A stretch of DNA of 64,000 nucleotides from Paracoccus pantotrophus (lineage in GTDB: Bacteria > Pseudomonadota > Alphaproteobacteria > Rhodobacterales > Rhodobacteraceae). Position 1 is the first letter of the stretch, and each line of letters starts with the position of its first letter. The DNA is taken from the NCBI RefSeq assembly GCF_008824185.1, contig NZ_CP044426.1:558001-622000 (forward strand). The letters run 5' to 3'. The notes below the pieces were generated by a model that saw only the letters and a program-made list of their open reading frames with translations, had not been told where the DNA came from and searched no databases. A program made the translations under genes and the position numbers. Shown here in pieces: positions 52,502-60,813 of the stretch.

Positions 52502-54003
52502 TGGAGATCACCCCGGATTTCGCGTCATTCGAGCGGGGCTGGGCCGAGGGGCGCAACCAGCTTCTGACCATCCGGCTGGCGGCCGACCTGGACACGCCGG
52601 TCAGCCTGATGCTGAAGCTGGCCGAGGCCGCGCCCAATTCCTTCATGCTGGAAAGCGTCACCGGCGGCGAGCTGCGCGGCCGCTATTCCTTCGTCGGCAT
52701 GAAGCCCGACCTGATCTGGGAATGCCGCGACGGCAAGGCCCGCATCAACCGCAACGCCCGCTATTCGGACGAGTTCGCGGGTGACGACCGGCCGGCGCTG
52801 GACAGCCTGCGTGCCCTGATCGCGGAAAGCCGCATCGACATGCCGGACGGCGTGCCGGCGGGTGCGGCGGGGCTTTTCGGCTATCTGGGCTATGACATGA
52901 TCCGCCTGGTCGAGCGCCTGCCCGACGTGAACCCCGATCCGCTGGGCCTGCCGGATGCGATGATGATGCGCCCCTCGGTCGTTGCGGTTCTGGACGGGGT
53001 CAAGGGCGAAGTCCTGCTCTGCGCCCCGGCCTGGCACGATGGGGAAACCCCCGCCCGCGCCGCCTATGCCCAGGCTGCCGAGCGGGTGATGGAGGCGCTG
53101 CGCGCGCTGGACCGCCAGCCCAGCGAGCCGCGCGCCCTGGGCCACGATCTGAAAATCGGCGAATTGCGCAGCAATTTCAGCAAGGAAGCCTATCTGGCGG
53201 CGGTCGAGAAGGCCAAGGAATACATCCGCGCCGGCGACATCTTCCAGGTGGTGCCCTCGCAACGCTGGGCGATGGATTTCCCGCTGCCGCCCTTTGCGCT
53301 TTACCGCGCGTTGCGGCGCACCAACCCATCGCCCTTCATGTTCTTCCTGAATTTCGGCGGCTTCCAGATCGTCGGCGCCTCGCCCGAGATCCTGGTGCGG
53401 CTGCGCGAAGGCGAGGTGACGATCCGCCCCATCGCCGGCACCCGCCCGCGCGGCGCCACTCCCGAGGAGGATCGCGCGCTGGAGGCCGATCTGCTGGCCG
53501 ACCAGAAGGAACTGGCCGAGCATCTGATGCTGCTGGACCTCGGCCGCAACGACGTGGGCCGGGTGGCGCGCATCGGCACGGTGACCCCCACCGAACGGTT
53601 CATCGTCGAGCGTTATTCCCACGTCATGCATATCGTCTCGAACGTGGTGGGCGAGCTCAACGAAGGCGAGGACGCGCTGTCGGCGCTGCTGGCGGGGATG
53701 CCGGCGGGCACGGTCTCGGGCGCGCCCAAGGTCCGGGCGATGGAGATCATCGACGAGCTGGAGCCGGAAAAGCGCGGCGTCTATGCCGGCGGCGTCGGCT
53801 ATTTCGCCGCCAATGGCGAGATGGACATGTGCATCGCCCTGCGCACCGGGGTGATCAAGGACGGCACGCTTTACATCCAGGCCGGCGGCGGCGTGGTCTA
53901 TGACAGTGACCCCGAGGCCGAGTTCATGGAGACGGTGAACAAGAGCCGCGCCCTGCGCCGCGCGGCCGAGGAAGCGGCGCGTTTCGTGCGCGGAAACGGA
54001 TAG
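52498..54003 (+). CDS. trpE: Anthranilate synthase component I
   Basis: This 501-residue enzyme converts chorismate to anthranilate with the TrpG amidotransferase. The N-terminal regulatory region contains FMLESVTGG, the Leu-Glu-Ser of tryptophan feedback binding. The C-terminal chorismate-binding domain has FQVVPSQRWAMDF, GASPEILVRLREGEVTIRPI, AGTRPRGATPEEDRALEADL, LLDLGRNDVGRVARIG and GTVSGAPKVRAMEIIDEL. It is translationally coupled to ppiD (ATGA overlap; ATG at 52501 is an alternative start) and separated from trpG by over 4 kb on the opposite strand. Confidence 0.96.
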   Translation: MMEITPDFASFERGWAEGRNQLLTIRLAADLDTPVSLMLKLAEAAPNSFMLESVTGGELRGRYSFVGMKPDLIWECRDGKARINRNARYSDEFAGDDRPALDSLRALIAESRIDMPDGVPAGAAGLFGYLGYDMIRLVERLPDVNPDPLGLPDAMMMRPSVVAVLDGVKGEVLLCAPAWHDGETPARAAYAQAAERVMEALRALDRQPSEPRALGHDLKIGELRSNFSKEAYLAAVEKAKEYIRAGDIFQVVPSQRWAMDFPLPPFALYRALRRTNPSPFMFFLNFGGFQIVGASPEILVRLREGEVTIRPIAGTRPRGATPEEDRALEADLLADQKELAEHLMLLDLGRNDVGRVARIGTVTPTERFIVERYSHVMHIVSNVVGELNEGEDALSALLAGMPAGTVSGAPKVRAMEIIDELEPEKRGVYAGGVGYFAANGEMDMCIALRTGVIKDGTLYIQAGGGVVYDSDPEAEFMETVNKSRALRRAAEEAARFVRGNG

Positions 54004-54158
54004 GAGAGGGCCGGGCCGGCCCCGGCGATTATGCGTAGCGCGCCCTGGGCCGGCCCGGCGATCCCCGGCCCGGCAAGGCGGCTAGCGGATTGGCGGGGGG
54101 CGGTGGTTCCGGCCGGGCAAGTTGCCAGCATCGCTGCGCCCGAATGCGGCAGCAGAAG

Positions 54159-54542
54159 TCAGTCCCGCCAAAAGGGAATGTCTCTGCGACAGTAATTTCC
54201 CACCGCCATCCCCAGCGGCAGCGAGCCGTCGCGCGGTCCCGAACCGAATTCGGACAACCCGGCCCCTTCGGCCTTGCGTGCGGGATCGAGCGTGAAGACG
54301 ATCCCTTGGCCCGCCTTGCGCGGCTTGGGCGTGGCGCGCCAGATCCGGGCCTTGCCAGGCTGGCCCAGGGCGCGCTGCGCAAAATCGCCCGCGGCGCACC
54401 AATAATCGGTGTCCTCGCGCCGAGCCTGGTAGGCGACCGCGATCTCGGTCGGGCCGGCCTGGGTGACGGTCATGCCGTTGCGGGCCATGAAGGCGGCCGC
54501 CGGCATCGGCAGCAACAGCGCAACAATGAGGATCGGACGCAT
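54159..54542 (-). CDS. Conserved hypothetical exported protein
   Basis: This 127-residue protein has a Sec signal peptide (MRPILIVALLLPMPAAAFMA, cleavage near residue 18). The mature part is small and contains TDYWCAAGDFAQRALGQ and AVGNYCRRDIPFW; the two cysteines (in WCAAG and YCRR) could form a disulfide. I do not recognise the family beyond its likely conservation in Rhodobacteraceae. The ATG complement at 54540-54542 is preceded by GAGGG; a GTG just upstream is possible. It lies alone, convergent with trpE (the trpE stop is 156 bp away), and transcribed towards it. Confidence 0.65.
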   Translation of the reverse strand: MRPILIVALLLPMPAAAFMARNGMTVTQAGPTEIAVAYQARREDTDYWCAAGDFAQRALGQPGKARIWRATPKPRKAGQGIVFTLDPARKAEGAGLSEFGSGPRDGSLPLGMAVGNYCRRDIPFWRD

Positions 54543-54656
54543 CACCGTTTTCCCTCGCAGGACAGGGGCCGCTTCCGGCCCGCCATCCGATGATGCGCCA
54601 CGACGATCTGCGGGGCAATCCTGAAGCGCCGCGCGCCCGCGACATGCCGCGCGGGA

Positions 54657-55154
54657 TCAATCCTCGCCGCGATAGGGCTGGACGTATTGCAGCGCCATGT
54701 CCCAGGGGAAGAATATCCAGGTGTCCTGGCTGACTTCGGTCACATAGGTCTCGACCATGGGCCGGCCCTTGGGCTTGGCATAGACGGTGGCGAAATGCGC
54801 CTTGGGATACATGGTGCGCACATGTTCCAGCGTGCGCCCCGAATCGACCAGGTCGTCGACCACCAGGATGCCGTCGCCGTCCTGCATCACCGCCGGGTCC
54901 GGAGCCTTCAGCACCGTGACCTCGCCGCGCTCCTGCCCGCCCTTGCCGCGATAGGACTTGACGGAAATCGTGTCGATCACCCGCACGTCAAGTTCGCGCG
55001 CGACGATCATCGCCGGTACCAGCCCGCCGCGGGTGATGGCCAGGATCGCGCGCCAGGGGCGATCCTCGAGCCGCCAGGCCAGGGCACGGGCGTCGCGGTG
55101 CAGCTGGTCCCAGCTGATATGGAATCCGCGTTCATGGGGCAGGCGATCGTTCAT
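54657..55154 (-). CDS. gpt: Xanthine-guanine phosphoribosyltransferase
   Basis: This 165-residue purine salvage enzyme converts xanthine or guanine with PRPP to the nucleotide. The PRPP-binding motif is GILVVDDLVDSGRTLEHV. The N-terminal catalytic region ILAITRGGLVPAMIVARELD, the flexible-loop segment, and the C-terminal tail WIFFPWDMALQYVQPYRGED match Gpt. Length is as usual. It lies between a hypothetical exported protein gene and a LysE-type gene (9 bp upstream), both on the same strand. Confidence 0.94.
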   Translation of the reverse strand: MNDRLPHERGFHISWDQLHRDARALAWRLEDRPWRAILAITRGGLVPAMIVARELDVRVIDTISVKSYRGKGGQERGEVTVLKAPDPAVMQDGDGILVVDDLVDSGRTLEHVRTMYPKAHFATVYAKPKGRPMVETYVTEVSQDTWIFFPWDMALQYVQPYRGED

Positions 55155-55163
55155 GCTGGCTCC

Positions 55164-55766
55164 TTAGTGGTTGACGATCAGAAGCAGGCCCAGCAGCGCG
55201 ATGGCGATGCCGGCGGCCCGGTCGATCCAGAACTTTGCCGCAAAATAGCGCGCGCGCATGAGGGCTGTCGACATCAGAACGGCGACCAGCGCATACCAGA
55301 ACAGCTCGGTCCCCAGGCAGATGCCATAGATCAGCGCCTGCCGCGCGATCCCCATCGGCTCGGGAAAGACCGACAGGATCAACGCGGCATAGAACAGCGC
55401 CGGCTTGGGATTGGAGAGGTTCAGCGCGATCCCGCCCCAGAACCCCTTGCTGGCGCCGCCGGCCGCCGGCGGCAGGGGCAGGGTCGAGGCGCGCCACAGC
55501 GTCCAGGCGAACCACAGCAGGTAGAAGCCGCCAAAGACCTTGAGCGCGACGAACAGCGCCGGGTGCAGCCGGAACAGCACCGCCAGCCCGGCCAGCGCGA
55601 ACAGGCACCACAGCGAGGCGCCCGTGGCCAGTCCAAGCGCATAGGGCAGGGCGCGGGCGCGACCATGCAGGAAGGCGGTCTGCACCGTGGCGATGATCGC
55701 CGGCCCCGGCGTCAGGATCGCCAGCGTCAGCGCCGAGACAAGCGCGATGACCTGTTCGGCGCTCAT
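55164..55766 (-). CDS. LysE/RhtB family translocator
   Basis: This 200-residue exporter has six predicted helices. It opens MSAEQVIALVSALTLAILTP and then has the family hallmark GPAIIATVQTAFLHGRARALP, with the Gly-Pro kink. The central GGASKGFWGGIALNLSNPKP, with the N-x-x-N-P motif, is also typical. These proteins export amino acids or related metabolites; the substrate is not predictable. It starts 9 bp after fabI on the same strand and is followed by gpt. Confidence 0.93.
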   Translation of the reverse strand: MSAEQVIALVSALTLAILTPGPAIIATVQTAFLHGRARALPYALGLATGASLWCLFALAGLAVLFRLHPALFVALKVFGGFYLLWFAWTLWRASTLPLPPAAGGASKGFWGGIALNLSNPKPALFYAALILSVFPEPMGIARQALIYGICLGTELFWYALVAVLMSTALMRARYFAAKFWIDRAAGIAIALLGLLLIVNH

Positions 55767-55775
55767 CGCGGAGGA

Positions 55776-56603
55776 TCAGTCCTTTTTCGTCGTGGCGATG
55801 TCGGGGGCGTCCACGGCCTTCATGCCGACGATGTGATAGCCGGAATCGACGTGATGGGTTTCGCCCGTCACGCCCGAGCCCAGGTCGGACAAGAGATAGA
55901 CCGCCGACTTGCCGACATCGTCGATGGTGACGTTGCGGCGCAGCGGCGAGTTCAGCTCGTTCCATTTCAGGATATAGCGGAAATCACCGATGCCGCTGGC
56001 CGCCAGCGTCTTGATCGGCCCGGCCGAGATGGCGTTGACGCGGATGCCGTCCTTGCCGAAATCCTCGGCCAGGTAGCGCACCGACGCCTCCAGCGCGGCC
56101 TTGGCGACGCCCATGACGTTGTAATGCGGCATCACCCGCTCGGCGCCGTAATAGGTCAGGGTCAGCATCGAGCCGCCGTTCGGCATCATCGCGGCGGCGC
56201 GGCGCGCCACGGCGGTAAAGGAATAGACCGAGATGTCCATGGTCATCAGGAAATTGTCGCGCGTGGTGTCGGCATAGCGGCCGCGCAGCTGCTCCTTGTC
56301 GGAAAAGCCGATGGCATGGACGATGAAGTCCAGGCTGTCCCAGCGTTCCGCAATGGTCGCGAACAGCCCGTCGACCGAGGCCTCGTCGGCCACGTCGCAT
56401 TCGGCCAGCAGGTCCGAGCCGATCTGCGCGGCCAGCGGCTCGACCCGGCGCTTGAGCGCCTCGCCCTGATAGGAAAAGGCCAGCTCGGCACCCTGTTCGG
56501 CCAGCGCCCTGGCGATGCCCCAGGCGATGGACTTGTCGTTCGCCAGGCCCATGATGAGGCCGCGGCGACCCTTCATCAGCCCATTCCCGCCGTCACTTGA
56601 CAT
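55776..56603 (-). CDS. fabI: Enoyl-[acyl-carrier-protein] reductase (NADH)
   Basis: This 275-residue SDR-type enzyme reduces enoyl-ACP in the last step of each fatty acid elongation cycle. The nucleotide region is RGLIMGLANDKSIAWGIARA. FabI-specific residues are in FIVHAIGFSDKEQLRGRYAD, and the Tyr-x6-Lys active site is in LTYYGAERVMPHYNVMGVAK, with AISAGPIKTLAASGIGDF beyond. These are hallmarks of the triclosan target type. The start at 56603 follows GAGGGGCAGCATC; a longer ORF to 56666 would overlap the divergent pdxH leader. It forms a small same-strand group with the LysE-type and gpt genes. Confidence 0.97.
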   Translation of the reverse strand: MSSDGGNGLMKGRRGLIMGLANDKSIAWGIARALAEQGAELAFSYQGEALKRRVEPLAAQIGSDLLAECDVADEASVDGLFATIAERWDSLDFIVHAIGFSDKEQLRGRYADTTRDNFLMTMDISVYSFTAVARRAAAMMPNGGSMLTLTYYGAERVMPHYNVMGVAKAALEASVRYLAEDFGKDGIRVNAISAGPIKTLAASGIGDFRYILKWNELNSPLRRNVTIDDVGKSAVYLLSDLGSGVTGETHHVDSGYHIVGMKAVDAPDIATTKKD

Positions 56604-56686
56604 GATGCTGCCCCTCGCGCTTCTTCGGTTTGCAGCAGGATTAGGCGAACTGCATGGAGGCATCAAGTGTCGGTAAGCAGGCAGAC

Positions 56687-57349
56687 ATGAGCGACCGCAG
56701 CGGAATTTTCGCCGGCGACGACCCCTTTGCCATCGCCCGCAGCTGGCTGGCCGAGGCCGAAAGGACCGAGCCGAACGACCCCAGCGCCATGGCGCTGGCC
56801 ACCGTCGATGCCGCGGGCATGCCCGACGTGCGCATGGTGCTTTTGAAGGGGATCGAGGGGGCGGGGGCCGAGGGCTCCTTCGTCTTCTATACCAATTACG
56901 AAAGCGCCAAGGGCAGCCAGATCGAGGCGACCGGGGTCGCGGCCTTCGTCATGCACTGGAAGTCGCTGCGCCGGCAACTGCGCGTACGCGGCCATGTCAC
57001 CCGTGTCGAATCCGACCTGGCCGATGCCTATTACGCCTCGCGTCCCTTGCAGTCGCGGATCGGCGCCTGGGCCTCGCGCCAAAGCCGGCCGCTGGCCAGC
57101 CGCGGTGCGCTGATGGGTGATGTGGCGCGGCTTGGGATCAATCTTGGGTTGAATCCCCCGCGCCCGCCGCATTGGGGCGGCTATCGAATCCGCCCGGTCC
57201 AGATCGAATTCTGGGCCGATGGCGCCTTCCGCCTGCATGACCGTTTTCGCTGGACAAAACGAGGTTTTCCCGACGAAAGCGGCGACGGACAGGACAATAG
57301 TCAAGAAATAATTCAAAGTTTATGGCAAGTCTGCCGTCTTAGCCCTTGA
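56687..57349 (+). CDS. pdxH: Pyridoxamine 5'-phosphate oxidase
   Basis: This 220-residue FMN enzyme makes pyridoxal 5'-phosphate. FMN and substrate contacts are in MPDVRMVLLKGIEGAG, SFVFYTNYESAKGSQI, HWKSLRRQLRVRGHVTRV and YASRPLQSRIGAWASRQS, and in HWGGYRIRPVQIEFWADG. These fit PdxH well. The C-terminal tail before the final Trp-x-V is lengthened by a polar, AT-richer insert (about residues 189-210). I chose the ATG at 56687; an in-frame ATG at 56654 lies in the fabI leader region. It is divergent from fabI. Confidence 0.93.
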   Translation: MSDRSGIFAGDDPFAIARSWLAEAERTEPNDPSAMALATVDAAGMPDVRMVLLKGIEGAGAEGSFVFYTNYESAKGSQIEATGVAAFVMHWKSLRRQLRVRGHVTRVESDLADAYYASRPLQSRIGAWASRQSRPLASRGALMGDVARLGINLGLNPPRPPHWGGYRIRPVQIEFWADGAFRLHDRFRWTKRGFPDESGDGQDNSQEIIQSLWQVCRLSP

Positions 57350-57480
57350 TGCGGGTTCGCGATTTATCCATGGTATGGAAAACCTGACCAATCCGGCTCC
57401 ACCTTCGTTCAGCCTAGACCGAAGGGCGCGGGACCGGAGTTTCGGGTTGTTTCTGGTTTTCTAACGGGTGACAGGACGAC

Positions 57481-58074
57481 ATGGAAGAAGACGACGAGCA
57501 ACAGCGCAAGATCGCGGGCGTCGTGAAATGGTTCGATGGCAGCAAGGGCTTCGGTTTCCTGACCGATCCCGAGGGTGGCGCCGACATTCTTCTGCACGCC
57601 AACGTACTGAGGAATTTCGGCCAGAGCTCGGTTGCCGAGGGCTCTCATGTGGTTGCCATCATCCAGAAGACGCCGCGCGGCATGCAGGCGGTCGAGGTGC
57701 TGGAGATCACGCCGCCTGCCAGCGAGCCGATGCCCGCCATCGCCGATCTGTGTTCGGCCACACCGGAAGAGATCGCGCAGCTGCCGCTGCTGCCGGCGCG
57801 GGTGAAATGGTTCGACAAGGCCAAGGGCTTCGGCTTTGCCAATATCTTCGCCGAAAAAGCCGACGTGTTCCTGCATGTCGAGGTGTTGCGCCATTCCGGC
57901 TTTGCCGATCTGGCCGTGGGCGAGGCGATCGCGCTGCGCGTGGTCGATGGCCGGCGGGGGATGATGGCCGCGCAAATCCTGTCCTGGGAGAAAGCCGCGA
58001 TCGAGGCGCGGCAGACACAGCCGGGGGGAGCGGCCGCGCTCGCTAAATTGCGGCTGGTCGCGGGCGCGGTATGA
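57481..58074 (+). CDS. Double cold-shock-domain protein
   Basis: This 197-residue protein has two CSD repeats. Domain 1 (about residues 10-80) has IAGVVKWFDGSKGFGFLTDP with RNP1 (KGFGF). Domain 2 (about residues 103-172) has PARVKWFDKAKGFGFANIFA, also with RNP1, and VFLHVEVLRHSGFADLAVG. Both thus look able to bind single-stranded nucleic acid, presumably as an RNA chaperone. Such two-domain forms are common in alphaproteobacteria. A 130-bp leader, including a CCTTCG/CGAAGG dyad (57402-57425), precedes the start. Its stop overlaps the DUF192 gene start (ATGA at 58071). Confidence 0.93.
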   Translation: MEEDDEQQRKIAGVVKWFDGSKGFGFLTDPEGGADILLHANVLRNFGQSSVAEGSHVVAIIQKTPRGMQAVEVLEITPPASEPMPAIADLCSATPEEIAQLPLLPARVKWFDKAKGFGFANIFAEKADVFLHVEVLRHSGFADLAVGEAIALRVVDGRRGMMAAQILSWEKAAIEARQTQPGGAAALAKLRLVAGAV

Positions 58075-58565
58075 AGTTGAGGGCCGTTACGGTTGTTCTT
58101 GCTTTTCTTGTCATAAATCAATCCTCGGCCCTTGCGGCCCCGTGTCATCCCGACCGGGCGTTGTTCCAGGGTCGGGGCAAGCCGGTCGAGGTGGCGGTCG
58201 AGATCGCGGACAGCGACGAGGAACGCGCGCGGGGCCTGATGTTCCGCCGCGACCTGCCGGCGGGGCAGGGCATGCTGTTCATCTACGAATCGCCGCAGCC
58301 GGTCAGCTTCTGGATGCGCAACACGCTGATTGCGCTGGACATGATTTTCATCGACGCACGGGGCGAGGTGCGCCACGTTCATCCGATGGCCAAGCCGCTG
58401 GACGAGACGGCGATCGCGGGCGCGGCGCCCGGCGATCCCGCGCCCGAGCGGCTGATGGTGCTGGAGGTGCCGGGCGGCGACGCGGCGCGGCTGGGCATCC
58501 ATCCCGGCATGGTGCTGTCGCATCCGCGCCTGCCGCAGCAGGATGCGCTGGCGCCCTGCGACTGA
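58071..58565 (+). CDS. DUF192 family exported protein
   Basis: This 164-residue protein has a Sec signal peptide (KLRAVTVVLAFLVINQSSAL, cleavage near residue 23). The mature DUF192 domain shows VEVAVEIADSDEERARGLMF, FIYESPQPVSFWMRNTLIAL, MIFIDARGEVRHV and a final LGIHPGMVL. It is an extracytoplasmic small beta-barrel family of unknown activity, almost always at this size. Its ATG overlaps the stop of the double cold-shock-domain gene, so the two are coupled; a functional link is not obvious. Confidence 0.92.
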   Translation: MKLRAVTVVLAFLVINQSSALAAPCHPDRALFQGRGKPVEVAVEIADSDEERARGLMFRRDLPAGQGMLFIYESPQPVSFWMRNTLIALDMIFIDARGEVRHVHPMAKPLDETAIAGAAPGDPAPERLMVLEVPGGDAARLGIHPGMVLSHPRLPQQDALAPCD

Positions 58566-58632
58566 AGGTGCTGCGGCCTCTCAGTTTTCCCTTTCCCCCA
58601 GCGCGGTCAGCCGCTAGACAGCGCGACAGGTC

Positions 58633-58709
58633 CGGGGCGTAGCGCAGCCTGGTAGCGCGACGGTTTTGGGTACCGTAGGCCGGAGGTTCGAATCCTCTCG
58701 CCCCGACCA
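58633..58709 (+). tRNA. tRNA-Pro (anticodon UGG)
   Basis: The cloverleaf is complete. The acceptor stem CGGGGCG pairs with CGCCCCG; the D-stem is GCGC/GCGC with loop AGCCTGGTA. The anticodon stem ACGGT/ACCGT encloses loop TTTGGGT (anticodon TGG). The T-arm is GGAGG-TTCGAAT-CCTCT, with one wobble pair. The discriminator base is A and CCA is encoded (58707-58709). Confidence 0.97.
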
Positions 58710-58958
58710 CCACTCAGTCACCACTCAGTTCCTTCCGACCCTCACCGGTTTGCAGCGCGGTTTGCGGCCTTGTTCCGGATGCCGCCCGCGCCGCTTTCCC
58801 GCAGGGATCCGGCGGCGAGCCCGGCGGTTTCCTGCCGAAAAAGCCAGCGTGACTTTGCTGCATCAGCGCCGCTTCATGAAGCTGGGGGCGCCCCCGGTTG
58901 TTTTCGGGGTGTCACATTCGTCTGATCGAAGGTGTTTTGATGAGTATGCGAGGTTCTC

Positions 58959-59159
58959 ATGAACGCTTGGTGGAGCGCGTCCGTCTGCATCAACCGGACC
59001 CTTGGGGGACAGCAATCAGAGCCGCTTTGCTCGCGCGTCTATCGTCAGCCGCCGTCGCCCTGGCGCAGCGCCTTCATGGCGCTGATGGACCGCGTCTTTG
59101 CCGAGACGGCCCATTGCGAGAATATCCATAGCCGCTGGCGCGACCGCAGCGACGCCTAG
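58959..59159 (+). CDS. Small hypothetical protein
   Basis: This 66-residue protein (MNAWWSASVCINRTLGGQQS start) contains PLCSRVYRQPPSPWRSAFMA, then MDRVFAETAHCENIHSRWRD. I do not recognise the family. The Trp/His/Cys pattern resembles small Rhodobacteraceae-specific proteins. A GAGG site lies seven bases upstream. It ends at a CTAG shared with the convergent gene at 59156. Upstream, 58710-58958 holds a GGGGGCGCCCCC palindrome (58888-58899) and no other gene. Confidence 0.5.
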   Translation: MNAWWSASVCINRTLGGQQSEPLCSRVYRQPPSPWRSAFMALMDRVFAETAHCENIHSRWRDRSDA

Positions 59160-59353
59160 CGTTTCGCGGCCAGGCTCCGCTCCAGCTGCTCCAGCGCGGC
59201 GATGGTGGCGTCATAGCTGTTGCCGGCCTTGGGAAAGCGTGCCTTGCGGCCGCGATAGAAGGCCAGCCATTTCGGCAGCTCCTCCAGGGGATAGGTCGCC
59301 GACCAGATCTTGCCGGTCAGGGTGAAGGTGGATTCGTCATGCGTCACTTTCAT
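59156..59353 (-). CDS. Small conserved hypothetical protein
   Basis: This 65-residue protein (MKVTHDESTFTLTGKIWSAT start) has the strand-rich pattern of a small beta protein, a middle EELPKWLAFYRGRKARFPKA, and a helical tail ALEQLERSLAAKR. No domain is recognised. AAAAGGG precedes the ATG complement at 59351-59353; a longer in-frame ORF to 59431 starts with Ala-rich sequence and lacks a good ribosome site. Its stop overlaps the stop of the preceding plus-strand gene by 4 bp. Confidence 0.55.
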   Translation of the reverse strand: MKVTHDESTFTLTGKIWSATYPLEELPKWLAFYRGRKARFPKAGNSYDATIAALEQLERSLAAKR

Positions 59354-59525
59354 GCCCGCCCTTTTGCGGTCCTGCGCCGGCGGCATCAAGATGCCGAGCG
59401 CGTCGGCGGCCGGGCTGGCAAAATAATGCACCGGAAGGTTCGGGAAATGCCTGCCGCCCCTTGTTCTTTTCCCGTCCCGACCCTAGAAGGCCCCCCTGAA
59501 AACTGGTGATGCTGGGGGCAAGGGA

Positions 59526-60782
59526 ATGCCGCTTCTGGTGATGAAATTCGGCGGCACCTCGGTTGCCGACCTGGACCGCATCAAGAACGCCGCGCTGAAG
59601 GTTCAGCGCGAGGTCGAGCGCGGCTATGACGTGATCGTCATCGTCAGCGCCATGTCGGGCAAGACCAACGAACTGGTCGGCTGGGTCGAGGCGACCTCGC
59701 CGCTGTTCGATGCGCGCGAATACGACGCCGTGGTCGCCTCGGGCGAGAACGTCACCGCCGGGCTGATGGCGCTGACCCTGCAGGAACTGGGCGTGCCCGC
59801 GCGCAGCTGGCAGGGCTGGCAGGTGCCGATCAACACCACCTCGCAGCACTCCTCGGCGCGCTTCGTCTCCATCCCTCGCGACAATATCGACCAGAAATTC
59901 GCCGAGGGCATGCGGGTCGCCGTGGTCGCGGGTTTCCAGGGGCTCGGCTCGGACAACCGCATCACCACGCTGGGCCGCGGCGGCTCGGATACCACGGCGG
60001 TCGCCTTTGCCGCCGCCTTCGGGGCCGAGCGTTGCGACATCTATACCGATGTGGACGGGGTCTATACCACCGATCCGCGCATCACCTCGAAAGCGCGCAA
60101 GCTCAAGAAGATCGCCTTCGAGGAGATGCTGGAACTGGCCAGCCTGGGGGCCAAGGTTCTGCAAACCCGCTCGGTCGAGCTGGCGATGCGCTACAAGGTC
60201 CGCCTGCGGGTACTGTCCTCGTTCGAGGAAACCGACGAGAACAGCGGCACCCTGGTCTGCGATGAGGATGAAATCATGGAATCGAAAGTCGTCAACGGCG
60301 TCGCCTATTCCCGCGAAGAGGCCAAGATCACCTTGGTCACGGTCGAGGACCGCCCCGGCATCTCGGCCGCGATCTTTGCGCCCCTGGCCGAGGCCGGCGT
60401 GAACGTGGACATGATTGTCCAGAACATCTCGGAAAAGGATTACGAGGATCACCCCGGTTCGGTGACCGACATGACTTTCTCCTGCCCGGTGAATCAGGTC
60501 GCCCGCGCCCGCAAGGCCATGGAGGATGCCAAGGCCGCCGGCCATATCGCCTATGACGACCTGGTCGTGGATACCGAGGTCGCCAAGGTCTCGGTCGTGG
60601 GCATCGGCATGCGCAGCCATGCCGGCGTCGCCGCGCGCATGTTCAAGGCGCTGGCCGATGAAAACATCAACATCAAGGTGATCTCCACCAGCGAGATCAA
60701 GATTTCGGTGCTTATCGACCGCAAGTATATGGAACTGGCGGTTCAGGCGCTGCATGATGCCTTCGAACTGGAAAAGCCCTGA
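59526..60782 (+). CDS. lysC: Aspartate kinase
   Basis: This 418-residue kinase phosphorylates aspartate, the first step to lysine, threonine, methionine and isoleucine. The catalytic domain has LVMKFGGTSVADLDRIKNAA, VVASGENVTAGLMA, LGRGGSDTTAVAFAAAFGA and CDIYTDVDGVYTTDPR. A C-terminal pair of ACT domains (RPGISAAIFAPLAEAGVNVD, then ISTSEIKISVLIDRKYMELA) provides feedback control. Length matches the monofunctional class. The GCAAGGGA just before the ATG is a fair ribosome site. ptsP follows 31 bp later; the lysC-ptsP linkage is known in alphaproteobacteria. Confidence 0.97.
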   Translation: MPLLVMKFGGTSVADLDRIKNAALKVQREVERGYDVIVIVSAMSGKTNELVGWVEATSPLFDAREYDAVVASGENVTAGLMALTLQELGVPARSWQGWQVPINTTSQHSSARFVSIPRDNIDQKFAEGMRVAVVAGFQGLGSDNRITTLGRGGSDTTAVAFAAAFGAERCDIYTDVDGVYTTDPRITSKARKLKKIAFEEMLELASLGAKVLQTRSVELAMRYKVRLRVLSSFEETDENSGTLVCDEDEIMESKVVNGVAYSREEAKITLVTVEDRPGISAAIFAPLAEAGVNVDMIVQNISEKDYEDHPGSVTDMTFSCPVNQVARARKAMEDAKAAGHIAYDDLVVDTEVAKVSVVGIGMRSHAGVAARMFKALADENINIKVISTSEIKISVLIDRKYMELAVQALHDAFELEKP

Positions 60783-60813
60783 ATCCGGGCCGATAGGCTG
60801 AAGCGGGAGGATT

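Noticed and set aside
54004..54158. A possible small gene between trpE and the exported hypothetical protein
   Set aside because: Frames here are short, lack ribosome sites and share no pattern with known proteins; the stretch is GC-rich spacer.
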